Of a DNA stretch of 64,000 nucleotides, positions 16,157 to 24,408 are shown piece after piece. The translations under genes and the position numbers were made by a program. The notes under the pieces were generated by a model, which was not told where the DNA came from, did no database searches, and saw nothing but the letters and a program-made list of their open reading frames with translations. Source of the stretch: Paenibacillus alginolyticus DSM 5050 = NBRC 15375. GTDB taxonomy: Bacteria > Bacillota > Bacilli > Paenibacillales > NBRC-103111. The DNA lies in contig NZ_AUGY01000008.1 of assembly GCF_000422905.1 (NCBI RefSeq), positions 1 through 64,000 on the forward strand. Direction: 5' to 3'. Position 1 is the first letter of the stretch; each line of letters starts with the position of its first letter.

Positions 16157-16197
16157 GAAAAAAATAGAGCCTAGCACCGATGACCGGTGAAGGCTCT
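16157..16197 (-). terminator. Second terminator in the manganese riboswitch leader
   Basis: Read leftward, AGAGCCT pairs with AGGCTCT, with an inner CACCG/CGGTG stem, followed by ATTTTTTT. It lies between the first terminator and the gene, so the leader has two termination points. Its 5' strand contains CCTTCACC, complementary to GGTGAAGG in the first terminator. Confidence 0.8.
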
Positions 16198-16203
16198 AAT
16201 TCA

Positions 16204-16242
16204 TCAAAAAAGACCTTCACCAATAAACATGGCAAAGGTCTT
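16204..16242 (-). terminator. First terminator in the manganese riboswitch leader
   Basis: Read leftward, AAGACCTT (16242-16235) pairs with AAGGTCTT (16217-16210), followed by TTTTT. The left strand belongs to the conserved GCAAGACC end of the aptamer, so folding of the aptamer and of this terminator should exclude each other. Confidence 0.8.
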
Positions 16243-16332
16243 GCTAACAACGTTGTCGTTGCCAATAAAGCCGGGATCTGATGAGGATCCGAATTGACGA
16301 CTTTACTGTATCAGCTACTCCCCTTTGGAGTA
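16232..16332 (-). ncRNA. yybP-ykoY manganese riboswitch
   Basis: Read leftward, the leader begins with the conserved CAAAGGGGAGTAGC (near 16328-16315) and ends with GCAAGACCTTTGCC (near 16244-16231). Two internal stem-loops lie between (GGATCC-TCA-type and GGCAACGACAACGTTG-type). These two conserved blocks define the manganese-sensing yybP-ykoY class. The placement before a TerC-type gene is the most typical one for this class. The design points to transcription being allowed when Mn(II) is bound. Ends are approximate. Confidence 0.88.
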
Positions 16333-16401
16333 ATACGTATGAACTTATAAATTAATTATAAGAAGGGGGGATGTGAAAGTCAAGGCATTTGGACCAAAGA
16401 A

Positions 16402-16647
16402 TTAAACTTCTTTGAAAGCATCCATGATGGCTTGCCATTCTTCCTCTGTGCCTTCGAATTTGTCTTTGGCAAACCGCTCATTAGCCCAGTGTAACATAGC
16501 AGGTCGTCCGATGAATGTGTGGCACTCTTCGCCCCATTGATCGGTGATTTCGGTTAACACGATTTTACTGCCTTGTACCTCGACATTCAGCATGTTCCAT
16601 TTATCTTTTTTGTAAATAACGTGTTTCTTAAAAGGGTGATTTGACAC
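16402..16647 (-). CDS. Hypothetical small protein
   Basis: The frame gives an 81-residue protein from GTG 16647, chosen because GAGGA lies six bases ahead; the frame is open to a codon at 16698 without a ribosome site. The N-terminus is basic (HPFKKHVIYKKDKW), followed by a beta-rich middle and an acidic, helical C-terminus (TEEEWQAIMDAFKEV). No signal or membrane helix. I do not recognise the family. It is divergent from the methyltransferase at 16848. Confidence 0.65.
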   Translation of the reverse strand: MSNHPFKKHVIYKKDKWNMLNVEVQGSKIVLTEITDQWGEECHTFIGRPAMLHWANERFAKDKFEGTEEEWQAIMDAFKEV

Positions 16648-16847
16648 TTGTTTTCCTCGTTTCTGCATTGAGCTCAAAGATATATGCAATCGTACCACAA
16701 AAAGTGGTGATTTCCAAACAGGCAGCGGTCAATTTCTTGTTGCCTCCCATCAGGGTCCCATGATAAAATCCTCCTAATCCTTTCCATAGGGAATGGGCTA
16801 TTAGGCAGTTAGGCAAGACCAATGAGTCGAGCAGAGGAGAGATGAGC

Positions 16848-17564
16848 ATGGAACAAAAGCGTGTTTATGAACAGGTTGGGGTTGCGATGACCTCAAGATC
16901 GTACGCCGAATATGAGAAAATGTTTATGTTGCAGACAGAAAATTTAATAGGTAAACGAGTCTTAGACGTTGCCGGCGGTGCCTCTTCGTTTACGGCAGAA
17001 ACGCGCCAGCTAGGTGTATTCTCAGAAGCGGCTGATCCTTTGTATGAGAAATCAGTCGAGGCGATTGCTAAGCATGGATTGCAAGAGATCGAGCTAGTTG
17101 CAGCCAAGATGGAAAAGTTAGTAGATGTGTATGATTGGACGTATTATGGTTCAGTTGCCAAACATAAAGCTGGTCGCGTCAAAGGCCTCAAGCAGTTTGT
17201 AAATGATTTCTCTAGTAAAGATGCTGCTTCCAGGTATCACGCTGCTTGTCTTCCATCACTTCCTTTTGAAGAAGCGAGCTTTGACCTTGTTTTATGCAGT
17301 CATTTTCTCTTTCTATATGAAGAACAATTCGACTATGCTTTTCATCAAGCGGCTGTTCGAGAACTGCTTCGTGTCTGTAAGCCAGGTGGCGGAGTGCGCA
17401 TTTATCCCCTATTGAACTTTCAGCAAGCCGAATACAGCAAGCTGCCAGAATTAATAGATGAGCTCACAAATGAAGGATATTTGGTCCATAAAAGGGAAGC
17501 AGAACTGCCTTTTTTACCAAATTCTCATCAATATTTATGCATAATTAAACAGCCCTCTGCATAG
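16848..17564 (+). CDS. Class I SAM-dependent methyltransferase
   Basis: The 238-residue protein shows motif I as VLDVAGGASSFTAE (Val-Ala-Gly-Gly in place of the more usual Gly-x-Gly) and the post-motif acidic ADPLY. A later FDLVLCSHFLFLY segment is followed by LLRVCKPGGGVRIYPLL, the usual motif III region. These are features of a small-molecule or protein methyltransferase; the substrate is unknown. I chose ATG 16848 because AGGAG is eight bases ahead of it; an ATG at 16842 is only two bases from the same site. It is a single gene. Confidence 0.8.
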   Translation: MEQKRVYEQVGVAMTSRSYAEYEKMFMLQTENLIGKRVLDVAGGASSFTAETRQLGVFSEAADPLYEKSVEAIAKHGLQEIELVAAKMEKLVDVYDWTYYGSVAKHKAGRVKGLKQFVNDFSSKDAASRYHAACLPSLPFEEASFDLVLCSHFLFLYEEQFDYAFHQAAVRELLRVCKPGGGVRIYPLLNFQQAEYSKLPELIDELTNEGYLVHKREAELPFLPNSHQYLCIIKQPSA

Positions 17565-17617
17565 TGGAAAACGTTGGTACATCAACAAATATTAGCTTAT
17601 CCACCGTGTTTTTTTCG

Positions 17618-17646
17618 TTGATTTATCCCCTTGATAATGGTATAAT
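17618..17646 (+). promoter_or_regulatory. Strong sigma-A promoter for the cold shock gene
   Basis: TTGATT (17618-17623) and TATAAT (17641-17646) are 17 bases apart, with TG one base upstream of the -10 (extended -10). This is one of the best promoter matches in the window and fits a highly expressed gene. Confidence 0.8.
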
Positions 17647-17691
17647 TTCCTTATTCGTCATAGATGGCGATATTTTTAGGAGGTTGTTCAT

Positions 17692-17889
17692 TTGAAGGGT
17701 ACAGTTAAATGGTTTAATGCAGAAAAAGGCTACGGTTTCATTTCTGTTGATGGAGGCGACGATGTATTCGTTCACTTCTCCGCAATTCAGGGCGAAGGAT
17801 TCAAAACATTAGAAGAAGGCCAATCCGTTGATTTTGATATTACTCAAGGCAACCGTGGTCCTCAAGCAGCTAACGTCACCAAATTATAA
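17692..17889 (+). CDS. Cold shock protein (CspB-like)
   Basis: The 65-residue protein is a single cold-shock domain. The RNA-binding motifs are intact: KGYGFI (residues 12-17) and VFVHF (25-29), with W8 and the surrounding aromatic face. It binds single-stranded RNA and DNA and acts as an RNA chaperone. The start is TTG 17692 behind AGGAGG. Leader length is about 40 bases, shorter than the long thermosensing leaders of enterobacterial cspA. It is a monocistronic gene between its promoter and a terminator. Confidence 0.95.
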   Translation: MKGTVKWFNAEKGYGFISVDGGDDVFVHFSAIQGEGFKTLEEGQSVDFDITQGNRGPQAANVTKL

Positions 17890-17940
17890 GAAACTGGGAG
17901 TTCCCACTTATAAATAGAGTGTCATAGCACAAACAACAAA

Positions 17941-17976
17941 AGGCAGTGCCCGTATCCACTCGGCACTGTCTTTTTT
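17941..17976 (+). terminator. Intrinsic terminator of the cold shock gene
   Basis: AGGCAGTGCC (17941-17950) pairs with GGCACTGTCT and is followed by a T-run. Confidence 0.88.
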
Positions 17977-18004
17977 GCATTTTGACCACTTTACGATTGA
18001 AAAT

Positions 18005-18039
18005 AACCTGTACACTTCCCAAGAGAAGATGTACAGGTT
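18005..18039. terminator. Terminator at the end of the sugar-acid operon
   Basis: AACCTGTACA (18005-18014) pairs with TGTACAGGTT (18030-18039). Flanking A/T-rich bases allow function for the leftward gntP unit, which ends at 18067. Confidence 0.75.
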
Positions 18040-18066
18040 TATTTATTTTTAACGAACAGCTCAATG

Positions 18067-19392
18067 TTATACGAACATATCGACGATTAGCACGGTTCCA
18101 AAGGCAATAAACGAAAGCAGTGTCTCGAGTACCGTCCACGTTTTAAACGTTTCTTTGACCGTTAACCCTAGATATTCTTTGACCATCCAGAAGCCGGCGT
18201 CATTGACGTGGGAGAGCATGAGCGATCCTGCGCCTGTCGCGATAACGAGAAGCTCCAGATTCACGCCGGACATATGCTCGACAATCGGCGAAACAATACC
18301 AGCCGCTGTCGTCAATGCGACTGTTGCCGAACCTGTCGCGACGCGGATTAATCCAGCAACCATGAAAGCTAGAACAATAGGAGAAAGGGAGATATTCTCG
18401 GCCATCTGAGCAATGGATGTACCGACGCCGCTCGCGATAAGGATCTGTTTAAACCCGCCGCCAGCACCGATAATCAAGATAATCGAACCTACAGGCAATA
18501 GGCATTCATGGGATAGCTTGCTGATATAATTTTTGTTCATTCCTTGGCGGATGCCTAAGAAGTAGAAGGCTGCAAAACAAGAGATTAGAAGCGCAATCAC
18601 CGAATTCCCAATAAAGACTAGGAATTTCATAACCCCGACTGGCAGTGATAAATAGGGTGCAACAACCGACAAAACCATCAGTAAAACAGGCAATAAGATA
18701 ATGAAAAATGAGATACTGGCTCCAGGCAATTTTTCAGGCTCTGTGCTTGCGCTTAGCAGCTCTGGCTCATTCTCGGGAACCACACGTTTATGCACCCATT
18801 TAGCAAACAAAGGACCTGCAATAATCGCTGCTGGGATCGCAATGATTAGAGAGTAGATAAGAACTTTTCCGATATCAGCTTTGTAGATGCCGATGGCCGT
18901 CATAGCACCAGGATGCGGCGGCACAAGACCATGGACAATGGATAATCCGGCAATGACAGGGAGGCCGATTAACAAAATATTTTGTTTCGTTGATTTGTGA
19001 ATGGAAATGACCAAAGGCAGCAGCATGACAATTCCGACGTCAAAAAATACAGGGATTCCAATAATAAAACCGGAGAGCAGCATGGCCCAAGGCAATCTTT
19101 TTTCACCAAAAACCCGAATGAAAAAATTGGCTACTTGTGTGCCAGCGCCTGAATCTGACATCATTTTTCCTAAAATCGTACCTAGCGCCAATATGCCAAC
19201 TAAATGGCCTAAAACGTTTCCAACTCCTGTTTCATAAGCACCCACGATTTTATCCATGGATAACCCGGCCATAATCGCTAAGAATAAACTGGCAACGGTT
19301 AAGCTAATAAACGCATGCCATTTCCACCAAGCTACTCCTAAAATAACAATCACAATCGCTAACAATGTAACCATTAATAGATACAAATTCAT
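18067..19392 (-). CDS. GntP-family permease (gluconate or related sugar acid)
   Basis: The 441-residue protein has about 12-14 hydrophobic helices and the GntP family features: LGTILGKMMSDSGAG, GIPVFFDVGIVMLLPLV and GLSIVHGLVPPHPGAMTA. The last block is characteristic of gluconate:H+ symporters. Uptake leaves the substrate unphosphorylated, which explains why a kinase is encoded in the same operon. It is the last gene of the leftward operon. The most likely substrate is a sugar acid such as D-glucosaminate, its N-acetyl form or a related aldonate; this is inferred from neighbours. Confidence 0.88.
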   Translation of the reverse strand: MNLYLLMVTLLAIVIVILGVAWWKWHAFISLTVASLFLAIMAGLSMDKIVGAYETGVGNVLGHLVGILALGTILGKMMSDSGAGTQVANFFIRVFGEKRLPWAMLLSGFIIGIPVFFDVGIVMLLPLVISIHKSTKQNILLIGLPVIAGLSIVHGLVPPHPGAMTAIGIYKADIGKVLIYSLIIAIPAAIIAGPLFAKWVHKRVVPENEPELLSASTEPEKLPGASISFFIILLPVLLMVLSVVAPYLSLPVGVMKFLVFIGNSVIALLISCFAAFYFLGIRQGMNKNYISKLSHECLLPVGSIILIIGAGGGFKQILIASGVGTSIAQMAENISLSPIVLAFMVAGLIRVATGSATVALTTAAGIVSPIVEHMSGVNLELLVIATGAGSLMLSHVNDAGFWMVKEYLGLTVKETFKTWTVLETLLSFIAFGTVLIVDMFV

Positions 19393-19472
19393 CTATAATC
19401 CCTCTTCTCCATGGTGTAGTAAGCGTTATCAATCTGTAGACGAGAAAAGGAACTGCGTTTTCTCCATATTTC

Positions 19473-20198
19473 TTAACTGTCGTAATTGACTACATAGTTG
19501 TGCATGACCGTGCTGTAATAACCTTTACTGTATTCGATCAGATCGCCTCGTTCATCATACGAATAACGCAATCTTTTCAATAGAGGGGTTCCTTCTTTGA
19601 CATGCAAGATTTCTTCCACATAAGAAGGAGCAGTGGCAGCAGCAAACTCATCTCGATATTTTTCTAAGGCAATTCCGTGCTCCTCAAGCAATTCATACAA
19701 GGATTGATCAGTCAAATCGGATAATTCGATATCTGACATTTGCATGGATAGATAGTGGGAGTAGTGAATATAGGGTGTGTCATTCAAGTGATAAAGACGC
19801 TCGATGAATAAGCAGCGCTCCCCAAATAATTGATAAGGTTCTGTGCCAACTTCATTCGTTACAACTTCGGCTCGCAACAACTGCTTGTGAATTTGATGGC
19901 CTTCTTCAACTAGAACTTCTGTGAAACGCTTCCATTTGGAAAGCTTGGATGTAGAAGCATTTCGAATAACCTTGGTCCCTTTACCGCTGCTCTTTTCCAA
20001 ATATCCTTCTTGTGCAAGCTCCTTGATGGCATTTCGAATAGTGATCTTACTGACATCGAATTCCTGCTCTAGCTGTGGCTCTGACGGTATATTCGTTCCT
20101 AAAGGATACACACCGTGTAAGATGCGATCCTTCAAGATATTCATGATTTGTAAATATAAGGGTCTTTTATTGCGGGATAAATTCACCAATCCAATCAC
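19473..20198 (-). CDS. GntR-family regulator with UTRA domain
   Basis: The 241-residue protein has an N-terminal winged helix-turn-helix (LEQEFDVSKITIRNAIKELAQEGYLEKSSGKGTKV, split in two by its turn) and a C-terminal UTRA ligand domain. Regulators of this HutC subgroup bind phosphorylated sugars or sugar acids and leave palindromic operators. Its start GTG overlaps the kinase stop by one base (TAGTG), so translation is coupled. Two identical copies of an 18-bp site with the palindrome TATAACGTTATA precede the operon at 24235 and 24281 and are the likely targets. A TTG six bases downstream is an alternative start. Confidence 0.88.
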   Translation of the reverse strand: MIGLVNLSRNKRPLYLQIMNILKDRILHGVYPLGTNIPSEPQLEQEFDVSKITIRNAIKELAQEGYLEKSSGKGTKVIRNASTSKLSKWKRFTEVLVEEGHQIHKQLLRAEVVTNEVGTEPYQLFGERCLFIERLYHLNDTPYIHYSHYLSMQMSDIELSDLTDQSLYELLEEHGIALEKYRDEFAAATAPSYVEEILHVKEGTPLLKRLRYSYDERGDLIEYSKGYYSTVMHNYVVNYDS

Positions 20199-21214
20199 TA
20201 CCTTTCTACATCGCCTACGGCTTCCGTCATCGCACGAAGAATATCGCTTTCTGATGACATTGGAGTATCGCCTACAATCGTATGCGCAAGCATGCCGGCG
20301 GCAGCTGCAAATCCGACTGTTTTCTCCGGTGAAAATCCTTGGATTTCTCCGTGTACGATACCGCTCGTGAAGGCATCTCCTGCACCAATTCTATCATAGA
20401 TAGAAAACGTGAGCCGTTTAGAAAAGGTGAAGCTTTGGTCCTTAAAGATAAATCCCCGTAAGGAATGTGTATTATCGCCGTTGATGTTACGGTGTGTACC
20501 TGCGATGACCGAAATCTGATATTGCCCCGCAACCGCTGGAATCAGCTCCATCAGTTGTTCTTGACTTTCTATCTGATCGGTAGGCATGCCAAGGGTAAAC
20601 ATCGCATCTTTTTCGTTCATCATGACAATGTCAGCCAGCTGCAGCATTTCCTCATAATGCGGTTTCGCCTTCGAGTAGCCGCCTTCACCCCAATGGCCGG
20701 GGCGATAGTTACAATCGAAAACGACGGTGCCGCCATGTGCTTTGACCGCTCTCGCCAAATCTTTCATGTGCCGACGCACGTTATCATTCATGGCCAAGGT
20801 AATGCCGCAGAAATGGACGATATCAATATTTTTAGCAATTTCAGTAAAATTATAAGTACTTTCAGGTGCTGTGTTGAAGCTGCTCTCCTGACGGTTGGAA
20901 TACGTCACGCGGCTGGGCCGCGCACCGAATCCATTTTCTAAAAAATACATGCCCAAGTAGTTACCGCCTCGAACAATGAACGATTGCATGATACCTAATT
21001 TTCGCAAATACGATTCCGCTGCATCGCCTACTGCATTAGTCGGCAATCGAGATATCAGATACCCCGTGTACCCTAAGCGCGCCAGTGCTGAGCTTACATT
21101 CACGCCTGTACCGGAGAAAGAGTAATTCAAACTGCTGGCTTGGGATAAGAGTTCATATCCCGGCACCTGCAAGCGCATCATGACCTCTCCAAAAGCAGCA
21201 ATTCTTTTAGCCAT
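20198..21214 (-). CDS. PfkB-family sugar kinase, 2-keto-3-deoxygluconate kinase-like
   Basis: The protein of about 338 residues starts with the PfkB N-terminal AFGEVMMRL and includes SGTGVNVSSALARLGY. The C-terminal signature DRIGAGDAFTSGIVHG has the catalytic Asp. Similarity in pattern to KdgK suggests phosphorylation of 2-keto-3-deoxygluconate or a related acid. In the classical Dga pathway the substrate enters already phosphorylated through a PTS; here the GntP permease makes a kinase necessary. The ATG at 21214 overlaps the end of the aldolase gene by eight bases; a TTG at 21223 is an alternative. Confidence 0.85.
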   Translation of the reverse strand: MAKRIAAFGEVMMRLQVPGYELLSQASSLNYSFSGTGVNVSSALARLGYTGYLISRLPTNAVGDAAESYLRKLGIMQSFIVRGGNYLGMYFLENGFGARPSRVTYSNRQESSFNTAPESTYNFTEIAKNIDIVHFCGITLAMNDNVRRHMKDLARAVKAHGGTVVFDCNYRPGHWGEGGYSKAKPHYEEMLQLADIVMMNEKDAMFTLGMPTDQIESQEQLMELIPAVAGQYQISVIAGTHRNINGDNTHSLRGFIFKDQSFTFSKRLTFSIYDRIGAGDAFTSGIVHGEIQGFSPEKTVGFAAAAGMLAHTIVGDTPMSSESDILRAMTEAVGDVER

Positions 21215-21962
21215 GTTGATCAACCAGTTTCTTCATGATCTCCAGTAAGTTGCGTACATCTTGGGTTTTCGTCTTCCCAGTAGCTTTGTCGATGATCGAT
21301 GAATACACGTGAGGGATAACTTGTGGAACCTTAGCTTCCAGCGCGATACTTAGAATCGTTTCGAAATTATCCATGTCGATGCCGCCAGTCGGTTCCAACG
21401 CAAAACCTTCTTCTCCGCATGCTTGCGCGACAGCGCGCAATTCGTCTTCACAGCTTAAGCCATTCATCGGGAAATATTTCAAGGCATTGCCGCCCATGTC
21501 GCGTACAAGCGCGATAGCTGTTTTCACAGGTACAATCGCATGCTCGGATTGCGCAGCACTCACTGGACCTGTTGAGATATTGACATAGCCAACGCGTCCG
21601 GTAGGGGACACCAGGCTGTTAATCCAGCTATCTTGATCGCCTAGATTGGCACGTGTTGCACCAACGGCAGGGAATACCTGGTTAATGTGGCTGCCAGGAT
21701 AATGCTTCGCAATAGCTGCGACAACGGCAGCTTGACGATTATCGCCAGCGCCAAGTCCGATTGAGACAGCTTCGTCAATGGCTTTTCCGTATTCTTTCAT
21801 CGCTTCTACAGTTAATTCAACCGTCGGGTAGTCTTTGGAAAGTACGCCGACAAGTACGTAACCTTCTGCTGCTTCAAATATCTCTTTCGCATTTTCTACA
21901 CTATTAGCCAATACATTCAATGCCGCGCGGCCTTTATAGAAACGTTTTGCAATGTTGGACAT
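21207..21962 (-). CDS. dgaF: KDGP aldolase (DgaF-like)
   Basis: The 251-residue protein resembles the DgaF branch of 2-dehydro-3-deoxy-phosphogluconate aldolases. Visible features are VGVLSKDYPTV, the GLGAGDN block, HINQVFPAVGATRANLG and a Lys in LKYFPMNGLSCEDEL, the likely Schiff-base position, followed by LEPTGGIDMDNF. The reaction splits 2-keto-3-deoxy-6-phosphogluconate into pyruvate and glyceraldehyde-3-phosphate. GGAGG precedes the ATG. It lies between the DgaE-like lyase (15-base gap) and the kinase (overlap). Assignment rests on pattern and on the adjacent dgaE-like gene. Confidence 0.82.
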   Translation of the reverse strand: MSNIAKRFYKGRAALNVLANSVENAKEIFEAAEGYVLVGVLSKDYPTVELTVEAMKEYGKAIDEAVSIGLGAGDNRQAAVVAAIAKHYPGSHINQVFPAVGATRANLGDQDSWINSLVSPTGRVGYVNISTGPVSAAQSEHAIVPVKTAIALVRDMGGNALKYFPMNGLSCEDELRAVAQACGEEGFALEPTGGIDMDNFETILSIALEAKVPQVIPHVYSSIIDKATGKTKTQDVRNLLEIMKKLVDQHG

Positions 21963-21977
21963 GTTAATTGCCTCCTA

Positions 21978-23072
21978 CTATATAAGTTTACGTATTTGTG
22001 CAACAATAACCTCAATATCATCGCCTTGAAGCGGACGTGGATCGATATCGAAATATCCCTGTCTTACGCCATAATCGCGCGTGTAGATAGCAATCTCACC
22101 GCTCTGCAGCGCTGATACAACTTCCTTGGCCGTAGTGCCTGCTAGCTCGGGATCAATTTGAATGCGTGCGCGGAAAATCGCACGACCGGCTTCATCCTGT
22201 ACAATGGTTACTTTTAATCCTTTGATTTCACTGAGAGGCATTAATACTTGCAAAGCTGCTTTTTCTTGCTCGCTTTTGTCATCTTTGACGCCGTACTCAT
22301 CAAGGGCTTGAAGTAAGCCGAAAGTGGTTTCTTTACCAACCTTCATACTTCTTCCAATCCCATGCAGCTGTACTTTGACCCAATCGATATAGCAACGCTT
22401 CCCGCCAATAATCCCTGAAGTTGGACCTTCAATGGCTTTTGAACCACTGTAGATGGCAAGATCTGAGTATTTTACGTACTTTTGAATATCTTCTTCTGCA
22501 GCTGCATCAACGATAAGCGGAACACCACCCCGCTGTGCAATCTCCCAGGCTTCTTCAACAGAAATCATATTTTTTTGGACGGCATGATGGGATTTCACAT
22601 AAAGAATAGCAGCTGTATGGTCAGTAATCGCATCTTCGATATGCTCAGCTTTGCCCTCATTGGCGTAGCCAACTTCAACGAGCTTACCGCCTCCCAAGTA
22701 GATCATTGTTTCAACAGGTGCTCCGTATTGGACATTGTGACCTTTGAGCATGATGATTTCGCTTTTAGCAATAGGCTCTTGATGTAGACGTTCACTCATG
22801 CGGCGATTCCCTTTAGTCACAACAGCCGCGACAGAGAGTGCGATTCCGCTTGAGGCTGAATTGACGACAATCGCGGCTTCGGAACCAAGGATTTTGGCGA
22901 TATAGTCGCCAGCTTTATCAACGAGATCCGCAATCTCAACGTAATTTTGCCCGCCATGCTTCATGGCTTCCATGACCGTATCTGTCGGAGCAGATACACC
23001 TAGAATGCTCATTCGTCCACTTGCATTGATGACACGCTTTAGACCATATTTAGCATTTAATAAGAGAGCCAT
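21978..23072 (-). CDS. dgaE: D-glucosaminate-6-phosphate ammonia-lyase-like (DgaE/SelA family)
   Basis: The 364-residue protein is a PLP enzyme of the SelA-like fold. It has the N-terminal RVINASGRMSILG, the substrate-binding SASSGIALSVA block, the Asp in LIVDAAAEED, and the PLP lysine in IYSGSKAIEGPTSG. The best-known relative, DgaE of Salmonella, removes ammonia from D-glucosaminate-6-phosphate to give KDGP. Specificity for the free or phosphorylated acid is not visible. AAAGGAG lies upstream of ATG 23072, which overlaps the deacetylase end by 23 bases, so the operon is tightly coupled. Confidence 0.82.
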   Translation of the reverse strand: MALLLNAKYGLKRVINASGRMSILGVSAPTDTVMEAMKHGGQNYVEIADLVDKAGDYIAKILGSEAAIVVNSASSGIALSVAAVVTKGNRRMSERLHQEPIAKSEIIMLKGHNVQYGAPVETMIYLGGGKLVEVGYANEGKAEHIEDAITDHTAAILYVKSHHAVQKNMISVEEAWEIAQRGGVPLIVDAAAEEDIQKYVKYSDLAIYSGSKAIEGPTSGIIGGKRCYIDWVKVQLHGIGRSMKVGKETTFGLLQALDEYGVKDDKSEQEKAALQVLMPLSEIKGLKVTIVQDEAGRAIFRARIQIDPELAGTTAKEVVSALQSGEIAIYTRDYGVRQGYFDIDPRPLQGDDIEVIVAQIRKLI

Positions 23073-24150
23073 TCACAACCACTCCTTTGGCTTGTATGAT
23101 TTGATCTGCTATACGCTTGTCACCTTCAGAATCAACAAGAGTAGTCGGTTCATTTTCAACCGTAAACAGAGTTAGATTGGCAACGTCACCAATTTGAATT
23201 CGACCAAGTTCTGGCTTTTCAAGCCAATTTGCGGCATGTGTGGTGACAGCTGCGATGACCTCTTCAAGCGGGTAGCCTAAGTAAAGAAATTTCGTAAGTA
23301 CATGGGACATGCTATAAACCGGACCGTTCAAACGGTTCCCGCGGTAGATGTCTGTACTGATGGTATCTAATCCGATATGATGTTGTTTCGCTGCTTCCGC
23401 AACTTGAAAAGAAAAGCTTGCAGTACCATGACCAACATCTAGATGCACGCCTCTTTGAATTGCTTCCGTAAATGCCTGTAACGGTTTACCATCCTTATCA
23501 AAAAGATTATTAGCTTTCCCATTCAGATAATGGGTAATGATATCTTTTTTCTCTAAAAGTGAAAGGATGTCTTCGATACTCGGCGGTCCAGAACCAATGT
23601 GAACCATTAAGGGGAGAGAGGTTTCATGAGAAAGTGCACGCGCAGCGATTAATGGTTCAATGCCGCAGTCACGAACAACACTTTTGCTTATTCTTGCCTT
23701 TAAACCAACTATGAAATCTTTATATTGATTTGCAGCTTGTACAGCCTTTTCCTTATCGATCCATGCCATGTTGGACAATTCATCGACTCTTTTCAAACCA
23801 ATTCGTGAAATGTTCAAAAAGGCAAACAAGTTCGTTTGGGCTCGTTCCCTACTTGCCGCTAAGTCTGCAATTCGGTCCGCACCGCAGCTTCCAGCGTCTA
23901 CAATCGTGGTTACACCTTGTTTGATTCCGATTTCATCGATTTCATCGCCGTAGGGATCGAAATCAGGAAAGGCATGGGTGTGCAGATCAATCCATCCACT
24001 CGAGACGTAAGCACCAGAATAATCAAAAATCTGGTTCCCTTGTCCACTCCCGGATCTGGTCAAATCAGCGATCATTCCGTCTTCAACGACGATATCGAGA
24101 TTTTCACCATTCAAGTGCTTTACATTGTGCAATACGAATCTCTTTTGCAT
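23050..24150 (-). CDS. Amidohydrolase/deacetylase family metallohydrolase
   Basis: The 366-residue protein has the amidohydrolase metal site: WIDLHTHAFPDFDPYGDEID near the N-terminus, a central Lys (GLKARISK), GPPSIEDIL and MVHIGSG, and a later DVGHGTASFSF and LDTISTDIY. It matches the EF0837-like deacetylase group often found next to DgaE/DgaF genes. The likely role is removal of an N-acetyl group before deamination, so the operon may use an N-acetylated amino sugar acid. I chose ATG 24150, which has AAAAAGG eight bases ahead; a GTG at 24159 is also possible. First gene of the operon. Confidence 0.82.
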   Translation of the reverse strand: MQKRFVLHNVKHLNGENLDIVVEDGMIADLTRSGSGQGNQIFDYSGAYVSSGWIDLHTHAFPDFDPYGDEIDEIGIKQGVTTIVDAGSCGADRIADLAASRERAQTNLFAFLNISRIGLKRVDELSNMAWIDKEKAVQAANQYKDFIVGLKARISKSVVRDCGIEPLIAARALSHETSLPLMVHIGSGPPSIEDILSLLEKKDIITHYLNGKANNLFDKDGKPLQAFTEAIQRGVHLDVGHGTASFSFQVAEAAKQHHIGLDTISTDIYRGNRLNGPVYSMSHVLTKFLYLGYPLEEVIAAVTTHAANWLEKPELGRIQIGDVANLTLFTVENEPTTLVDSEGDKRIADQIIQAKGVVVNGSLIKC

Positions 24151-24178
24151 GCTTGTCACCTTTTTCTGGAACTCAAAT

Positions 24179-24192
24179 TATTAACGCTTACA
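24179..24192 (-). promoter_or_regulatory. cre-like CcpA site
   Basis: Read leftward this is TGTAAGCGTTAATA, which differs at one position from the cre consensus TGWAANCGNTNWCA. It lies between the operator pair and the first gene of the sugar-acid operon, a position where CcpA could block elongation. It suggests repression of the operon by preferred sugars. Confidence 0.65.
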
Positions 24193-24234
24193 TTTAAGAT
24201 TGCCTAGATATCTCCTCACATACATAAATAAAGA

Positions 24235-24298
24235 ATATAACGTTATAATGTTACAATAGCACAGAAAATTATCGAAGTAAATATAACGTTATAATGTT
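24235..24298. promoter_or_regulatory. Two identical palindromic operators, probably for the operon's GntR regulator
   Basis: ATATAACGTTATAATGTT occurs twice without change, at 24235-24252 and 24281-24298, 46 bases apart, or about four helical turns. Each contains the perfect palindrome TATAACGTTATA. They lie upstream of the sugar-acid operon that encodes a GntR/UTRA protein, so autoregulation is the simple reading. The spacing would allow a repression loop. Confidence 0.75.
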
Positions 24299-24360
24299 TA
24301 AAAAAATTAAATTTTTCCAAGAAATTAGCAATGGAATTTGATGATGAGAACATATAAGTA

Positions 24361-24402
24361 AAAGCCTATACAAGTCCTATGGGGGGGAATTGTATAGGCT
24401 TT
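24361..24402 (-). terminator. Terminator of the tetR-like gene
   Basis: AAAGCCTATACAA pairs with TTGTATAGGCTTT around a loop containing seven G. Read leftward it ends in a T-rich sequence after the regulator stop at 24409. Confidence 0.8.
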
Positions 24403-24408
24403 AAATTA

